This document shows positions 59,551 through 64,000 of a stretch of DNA of 64,000 bases, in pieces. Source of the stretch: Pseudodesulfovibrio portus (lineage in GTDB: Bacteria; Desulfobacterota; Desulfovibrionia; Desulfovibrionales; Desulfovibrionaceae); contig NZ_AP026708.1 of the NCBI RefSeq assembly GCF_026000375.1, positions 126,501 through 190,500 of the forward strand, written 5' to 3'. The notes beneath the pieces were generated by a model. That model had not been told where the DNA came from, searched no databases, and saw only the letters and a program-made list of their open reading frames with translations. The number at the start of each line of letters is the position of its first letter. Position 1 is the stretch's first letter. A program made the translations under genes and the position numbers.

Positions 59551-60714
59551 GTGAAACTGCTTCAGCGACAAATATTCCTTGAACTGTCAAAGCTGTTCGG
59601 CTTGACGGTTTCCTGCCTGCTTGGCCTGATTCTTGTGGGCAGGATGCTCCAGTTGCGCTCTCTGTTCCTGTCTCAGGACATCGGGTTCCTGCACATCCTC
59701 GAACTTTTCTTCTATCTGACGCCGTTTTTCCTGTTGCTGCTCACGCCTATTGCTACCATGTTGTCGGTTTTCTTGACCTATCTGCGCATGAGCACGGATA
59801 ATGAACTGATTGCGCTCAAGGCGAGCGGGGTCAGCCTGTACAGGATGCTTCCGGCTCCGGCCCTGTTCTGTCTCATGATGACCTTGTTCACCTTTTTCAT
59901 ATCATTCTGGGGGCTTGCCTGGGGCATGGATATGTTCAAGACCAAGCTCTATCACTTTGCCCGGACCAATTCCCGATTCGCCCTCCAGCCGGGCATATTC
60001 AACAAGGAATTCCCCGGTGTGACCTTCTATGCCCATCAGGTGAACAACGAGACCGGTGAATTGAAGTTCGCCTTTGTCCGGGACGAATCCATCAAGGACG
60101 CCTCCGTGGTCATCGTGGCGCCAGAAGCCAGGATCGAATCCACGCCGGAGCTGGCAACAATTCAGATAACATTTCGGAATGGGAAGATCTTTCGGGAGAG
60201 CGGTGACGAACTCAACGTCCTGCGTTTTGGCAAGTATTCCATCAAGCTCGACTTGGGCAGGCTGCTGGCCGGTTTCACCTTCGAAGACAAGGCCAAGGAC
60301 ATGTCCTTTGGCCGGTTGAGCGCCATCAGAGGAGATCCGACCCTTGGGCCGAGCCTGGACGAGCGGTTCCAGCGCAAGATCAATACCGAGTACTTCAAGC
60401 GACTGACCATGCCGCTGGGATGCCTCGTGCTCGGCATGTTCGCCATTCCCATCGCATACGTGTTCCGAGGCCTGAAGCAGCAATATGGCCTTCTGTTGGC
60501 GATGGGGCTGTTTCTGGTCTACTACACCATGTTTTCCATCGGCGTGAGCATGGGCGAAAGCGGCGCCATATCGCCGTCCATCAGCCTGTGGGCACCCAAC
60601 GTCCTGTTCGTGTTCGTGGCCGGCACCGGTATGTATTACGCCAACCGTGAGCGGACGCCCACGGTGGTGCAGTGGCTGCTGCACCTGCGGTCGCCCAAGG
60701 AGGCCGAGGCATGA
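59551..60714 (+). CDS. lptF: LPS export permease LptF
   Basis: One of the two membrane subunits of the LptB2FG transporter that extracts LPS from the inner membrane. The 387-residue protein has three hydrophobic helices at each end and a periplasmic beta-jellyroll between (about 130-265). The first part, RQIFLELSKLFGLTVSCLLGLILVGRMLQL, and the closing EYFKRLTMPLGCLVLGMFAIPIAYVFR are family-typical. It starts at GTG 59551 and overlaps lptG by 4 nt (ATGA), so subunit synthesis is coupled. lptB and lptA are not in the window. Confidence 0.92.
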   Translation: MKLLQRQIFLELSKLFGLTVSCLLGLILVGRMLQLRSLFLSQDIGFLHILELFFYLTPFFLLLLTPIATMLSVFLTYLRMSTDNELIALKASGVSLYRMLPAPALFCLMMTLFTFFISFWGLAWGMDMFKTKLYHFARTNSRFALQPGIFNKEFPGVTFYAHQVNNETGELKFAFVRDESIKDASVVIVAPEARIESTPELATIQITFRNGKIFRESGDELNVLRFGKYSIKLDLGRLLAGFTFEDKAKDMSFGRLSAIRGDPTLGPSLDERFQRKINTEYFKRLTMPLGCLVLGMFAIPIAYVFRGLKQQYGLLLAMGLFLVYYTMFSIGVSMGESGAISPSISLWAPNVLFVFVAGTGMYYANRERTPTVVQWLLHLRSPKEAEA

Positions 60715-61853
60715 GGGGCGTATTCGGCCTGGGCGTGCTGAGTCGCTATCTCATCCGCCAGAATCTCTATCTTATGGGCATATGCCTGGCCGTGGGCACG
60801 TGTATCTACCTGCTTTCGGATATTTTTGATCGGCTGGATGATTTCATCCGCGCCGAACTCGGGGCCGAAACGATCCTGCTCTATTTCGTGGTCAAGGTCC
60901 CCATGATCGTTTCCCAACTGATGCCCGCCATCTTCCTTCTGGCCATGGTTCTCCAGTTCGGCATCCTGGCGAGATCGCGTGAGATGCTGGCCCTGCGCGC
61001 CGGAGGCGTTTCCTTTGCCTGGTTCATACGGTTCTTCGTCATTTACGCCCTGATCTGGAGCGGCGGCCAGCTGGTCTTTTCCCAGTTCCTCGGCGTATTC
61101 GGCGACTACGAAGCCCATCGCATCTGGAAAGAGGACGTCCACAAGCGGTATATCGACGAGTTGACCATCGACAACCTGTGGTTTCGCGACGGGCCGTTTA
61201 TCGTCACGGCACGGCAGGCGTTCCCCGGCATGAGCCGGGCCGAGGGCATCACTGTTTACGAGTTCACCACGGATAATCAGGAGCTCATCCGCATCCTGAC
61301 CGCGAAAAAGGCGTTAGTGGACGATCACGGATGGGGGCTGCTCGATGTGCACGAGCTGGACACCCGGACTTTTGTCGGCGTGAACAGGCTGTCACAGTTC
61401 TTGTCGGTGCGGCAGAACCTCAAGGCCTATGCCGCGGTGGAAGTCAAGGGCGACAAGGCGCGACTGCCCTTGTTCGAGCTGTCAAAGGCCATCCAGAAGT
61501 TGGAGGAATCGGGCTCCAATGTGGAAATTCTCCAGACCGTCTGGCACGGCAAGCTGTCCTACGCCTTTTCCATGGTGGTCATGGCCCTCGTGGCCTTGGC
61601 GCTGATCACCTGGTCCGAGAACATGTACGCCAACATAGGCCTGTCGCTGATTTTCATCTTCGCCCAGTACGGGATTCACGTCATGGGGGTCTCGGCAGGG
61701 GAGCAGGGCGTTCTGCCGCCCATTGCCGCCGCCTGGATAGGCAACGGCATCATGGGCTCGCTGGCCTTGTTGCGGCTGGCATGGGCCACGGTCCCCGGAC
61801 TCCAGCCAAGGGTCAGGGGATGGCTTGGTCAGGTGGCAGTGCTTCGGAGTTGA
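60711..61853 (+). CDS. lptG: LPS export permease LptG
   Basis: The second Lpt membrane subunit, 380 residues, with the same six-helix plus jellyroll layout: VLSRYLIRQNLYLMGICLAVGT, MIVSQLMPAIFLLAMVLQFGILARSREMLALRAGGVS and a C-terminal helix set ending near GVSAGEQGVLPP. ATG 60711 overlaps the lptF stop and has GAGG upstream. Its stop TGA (61851-61853) abuts the reverse-strand stop of engB, giving the palindrome TGATCA with no intergenic base. Confidence 0.92.
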   Translation: MRGVFGLGVLSRYLIRQNLYLMGICLAVGTCIYLLSDIFDRLDDFIRAELGAETILLYFVVKVPMIVSQLMPAIFLLAMVLQFGILARSREMLALRAGGVSFAWFIRFFVIYALIWSGGQLVFSQFLGVFGDYEAHRIWKEDVHKRYIDELTIDNLWFRDGPFIVTARQAFPGMSRAEGITVYEFTTDNQELIRILTAKKALVDDHGWGLLDVHELDTRTFVGVNRLSQFLSVRQNLKAYAAVEVKGDKARLPLFELSKAIQKLEESGSNVEILQTVWHGKLSYAFSMVVMALVALALITWSENMYANIGLSLIFIFAQYGIHVMGVSAGEQGVLPPIAAAWIGNGIMGSLALLRLAWATVPGLQPRVRGWLGQVAVLRS

Positions 61854-62432
61854 TCAACGGGCGTATTCGCCCAGGATATCCCAGAGTTTTTCCTCGCCCC
61901 TGCCGGTCTTGCTGGAAAAAGCCAGCGGCAGCCTGTCGTGTTGCAGGATGTCCTTCCATTGGCCCTGGAGTTTGGCAAGATCGCGTTGCTTGGGCTTGTC
62001 CGCCTTGGTCAGTACCGGGATGACCGGAATGCCCATGCTTCGCAGGTATGAGGTCAATTCCAGGTCGATCTTCTGCGGGGGAATCCGGGAATCGAGCAGC
62101 ACGACCACGGCCTTGAGTTGTTCGGCGGTGGTTATGTACCGTTCGATGAGCTTGGCCCATTTGTCGCGTTCGGTCTTGGAGCATTTGGCATAGCCGTAGC
62201 CGGGCAAATCGACGAGGAAATACCCGTCTGGATTGACTTTGTAGTAGTTGAGACTGCGCGTTTTGCCGGGCTTGGAGCTGATCTTGGCCAGTTGTTTCCG
62301 CCCTGCCAGCCTGTTGACCAGGGAGGATTTGCCCACGTTGGAGCGTCCGGCCAGGGCTATCTGCGGCTCTTCGAATGTCTCAAGCTGCTTGATTTCGTAT
62401 ATTGTTTTGACTAACTCGATGGTTCGGTTCAT
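61854..62432 (-). CDS. engB: Ribosome biogenesis GTPase EngB (YsxC/YihA)
   Basis: A 192-residue GTPase required for 50S subunit assembly. G motifs: G1 GRSNVGKSS, G3 DLPGYGYAK, G4 LTKADKPK and a C-terminal SSKTGRG as G5. Length matches the family. Start choice is uncertain: ATG 62432 gives the standard N-terminus but no clear Shine-Dalgarno; a further upstream ATG (62492) adds 20 basic residues. It is convergent with lptG without a gap and divergent from aroQ. Confidence 0.93.
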   Translation of the reverse strand: MNRTIELVKTIYEIKQLETFEEPQIALAGRSNVGKSSLVNRLAGRKQLAKISSKPGKTRSLNYYKVNPDGYFLVDLPGYGYAKCSKTERDKWAKLIERYITTAEQLKAVVVLLDSRIPPQKIDLELTSYLRSMGIPVIPVLTKADKPKQRDLAKLQGQWKDILQHDRLPLAFSSKTGRGEEKLWDILGEYAR

Positions 62433-62543
62433 AAAGGAGTACCGCTTTCGTCGTTGGTTTATGTTGGTTCCGAGTGTTCGCTTTTTTCCCATGGTACGTC
62501 AAGAAATCGGGACGAACTAATTACATACGTCAAGGATATGATC

Positions 62544-63002
62544 ATGGCCAAACGCACCTTTCTCATACTGAACGGCCCGAATCTGGGGCACATCGGCAAA
62601 CGCCAGCCCGAAATTTATGGTTCGCAGTCCATGGACGACATGGTCGGACTGCTCAAGCAGGTCATGGGCGACAGGGCGGACGATATCCGCCTGGTTCATT
62701 TCCAGTCCAATTCCGAGGGCGCACTCATCGACCGGCTGGAAAAGGCCCGCGAGGAGGGCGTTGACGGTGTGGTCTTCAATGCCGGGGCGTACACGCATAC
62801 CAGCTTGGCCATCGCCGACTGTCTGGCCTGGATAGGCGTTCCCTGCGTGGAGGTGCATATCAGCAACATCTGGGCGCGCACAGGCCAGCCGCTTCGGCAG
62901 CAATCCCTCATGGGCGAGCAGTGCGTCGGCGTGATTGCCGGTTTCGGCATTCTGGGGTATGCCCTCGGTGTCCAGGCGCTGCATGCCCGTCTGGAAGATT
63001 GA
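62544..63002 (+). CDS. aroQ: Type II 3-dehydroquinate dehydratase
   Basis: Converts 3-dehydroquinate to 3-dehydroshikimate in the shikimate pathway. The 152-residue protein has the type II motifs: LNGPNLGHIGKRQPEIYG (with the catalytic Arg/Tyr lid; the family's usual GPNLNLLG is slightly altered), FNAGAYTHTSLAIADCL and VEVHISNIWAR with the catalytic His. AAGGA is 7 nt before ATG 62544. It lies 50 nt upstream of efp, a common pairing. Confidence 0.94.
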   Translation: MAKRTFLILNGPNLGHIGKRQPEIYGSQSMDDMVGLLKQVMGDRADDIRLVHFQSNSEGALIDRLEKAREEGVDGVVFNAGAYTHTSLAIADCLAWIGVPCVEVHISNIWARTGQPLRQQSLMGEQCVGVIAGFGILGYALGVQALHARLED

Positions 63003-63052
63003 TATCAGCGGAACTTTGACCGGCCGACGCCGGGTAAAAATATGGAGTGTAT

Positions 63053-63610
63053 ATGATCTCGACCAAGGATTTCAGGACAGGCCTGAAAATAGAAATTGAT
63101 GAAAAGCCGTTTGAAATTATTGAATTTCAGCATTTCAAGCCCGGCAAGGGCGGCGCCATGGTTCGTACCAAGCTGCGTCAGATGAAGACCGGCCAGGTGC
63201 TGGACAAGACCTTTCGCTCCGGCGAAAAGGTCAAGAAGCCGGATATGGCCGTGACGGAAATGCAGTTCATTTACAAGGACGGCACCGACTTCGTGTTCAT
63301 GGATCTCGAAACCTATGAACAGATGCACGTTCCCGGCGACAACGTGGGTGAAAAGGGCGGCTTCGTCAAGGAAGGCGATACCGTGAAAGTGCTGCTGTAC
63401 AACGGAGAGCTGATCGGCGTGGACCTGCCCGCCAACGTCACCCTGGCCGTGGCCCAGACCGACCCCGGCATACAGGGCGACCGCGTGTCCAACGCCACCA
63501 AGCCCGCCACAATGGAAACCGGCCTGAAGATCAACGTGCCGTTGTTCATCAATGAAGGCGATAATATCAAGGTTGATACACGCAGCGGTGAGTATCTTGG
63601 ACGCGAATAA
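63053..63610 (+). CDS. efp: Elongation factor P
   Basis: EF-P relieves ribosome stalling at polyproline stretches. The 185-residue protein has three beta-barrel domains. The tip loop [15 protein letters not shown] places Lys32 at the usual modification site, followed by the domain II/III linkage TYEQMHVP and the C-terminal [28 protein letters not shown] precedes ATG 63053. It is downstream of aroQ and ended by a hairpin. Which enzyme modifies Lys32 here is unknown; no epmA or ymfI homologue is in the window. Confidence 0.96.
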   Translation: MISTKDFRTGLKIEIDEKPFEIIEFQHFKPGKGGAMVRTKLRQMKTGQVLDKTFRSGEKVKKPDMAVTEMQFIYKDGTDFVFMDLETYEQMHVPGDNVGEKGGFVKEGDTVKVLLYNGELIGVDLPANVTLAVAQTDPGIQGDRVSNATKPATMETGLKINVPLFINEGDNIKVDTRSGEYLGRE

Positions 63611-63644
63611 AAAGCGGACTTGCAACTCGTTGTGAAAATTGCGT

Positions 63645-63684
63645 AAAAAGGTCGTGGACAGGTTGCTGTTCAGGACCTTTTTTA
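63645..63684 (+). terminator. Terminator of aroQ-efp
   Basis: A long stem AAAAAGGTC...GACCTTTTT with inner GGACAG/CTGTTC pairing, one mismatch, GTTG loop and a T6 run. Confidence 0.8.
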
Positions 63685-63699
63685 TACAATGGGATATCT

Positions 63700-64000
63700 A
63701 TGGTGAAACGACGGAACACAGTGGCCCCAAAAGAGAAGGGCAAAGGACGCAGGACCGAGTTCGTTGGCCTGTTCTTTCTTTTCCTGTCAGCTTTTTTCTT
63801 CTTGAGCGTCCTGTCGTTCAGCCCGAGCGACCCCAGCTTCAATCAGGCCGTCACTCCCGGCCAGGCCGTGCAGAACGTGGTCGGCAGGGCCGGATCCTAC
63901 TGCGCCGGGTTCCTGGTGGACATATTCGGCATGGGGGCCGTTTTCTGGCCAGTCTATTTCCTCTATATCGGCCTGACCCGGTTCGTCTCCCGCATGAAGC
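63700..64000 (+). CDS. ftsK: DNA translocase FtsK (N-terminal part)
   Basis: The frame runs off the end of the window, so only about 100 residues are visible. After a basic stretch (MVKRRNTVAPKEKGKGRR) come hydrophobic helices: FVGLFFLFLSAFFFLSVLSFSPSDPSFN and, after a periplasmic loop, a helix with GMGAVFWPVYFLYIGL. This is the typical opening of FtsK/SpoIIIE, including the LSFSPSDPS turn. The motor and gamma domains would follow outside. ATG 63700 with GGGA is the start. Upstream efp has its own terminator. Confidence 0.85.
   Translation, partial: MVKRRNTVAPKEKGKGRRTEFVGLFFLFLSAFFFLSVLSFSPSDPSFNQAVTPGQAVQNVVGRAGSYCAGFLVDIFGMGAVFWPVYFLYIGLTRFVSRMK

Overview
The window reads as chromosomal core of a sulfate-reducing, flagellated deltaproteobacterium of the Desulfovibrionales (Pseudodesulfovibrio/Desulfovibrio type). 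This is inferred from gene content: a NifU-NifS-CysK-CysE operon, a birA-pyruvate carboxylase-PEP synthase cluster with the order I recall from Desulfovibrio, a tmRNA tag ANDNYDYAMAA, fused SucC-SucD, and high-GC coding sequence. No species-level claim is made.

Layout. 1-6.2 kb: end of a TrkH potassium transporter, the de novo NAD genes nadC-nadA-nadB (minus) and a divergent mgtE. 6.2-12.5 kb: a minus-strand block ileS-lspA-small membrane protein-YbgF-like lipoprotein-NIL ferredoxin-PilZ-CheZ. 12.7-17.7 kb: a TPR protein, then nifU-nifS-cysK-epsC behind a strong promoter, and a DUF493 gene. 17.9-24.3 kb: a REC-PAS-GGDEF-EAL protein, Hsp20 with a Lon-family protease, small membrane proteins and a flavodoxin-fold oxidoreductase. 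24.3-26.6 kb: ilvBN behind an Ile/Leu/Val-rich leader peptide and attenuator. 26.6-27.5 kb: a flagellin-like gene with a sigma-28 promoter.

27.56-30.44 kb is the only clearly accessory region. A 206-bp block (part of tRNA-Pro, spacer, tRNA-Thr, terminator) occurs twice with perfect identity and brackets about 2.4 kb. That insert holds a short RHS core protein with a cysteine-rich variable tip, a Sec-exported partner overlapping its 3' end, and a tiny Cys/His-rich ORF. It looks like a polymorphic-toxin module at a tRNA locus and is the best candidate here for something undescribed.

30.7-42 kb: CheW, an Smr protein, a two-gene SUF-like pair, TetR, a YdjM-like membrane protein, a glycosyltransferase with SucCD, an unknown protein, a DHH phosphoesterase and CCA-adding enzyme. 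41.6-50.2 kb: BirA, a divergent pyruvate carboxylase with a C-terminal zinc ribbon, and an enlarged PEP synthase, together an anaplerotic/gluconeogenic set. 50.3-55.5 kb: flagellar functions (FlaG with a sigma-28 promoter, FapA, MotA, two tandem MotB, CheX). 55.5-64 kb: tmRNA, an OGT-like glycosyltransferase, tRNA-Met, UppP, LptF-LptG, EngB, AroQ, EF-P and the start of FtsK.

No rRNA, CRISPR array, insertion sequence, integrase or replication origin was seen.
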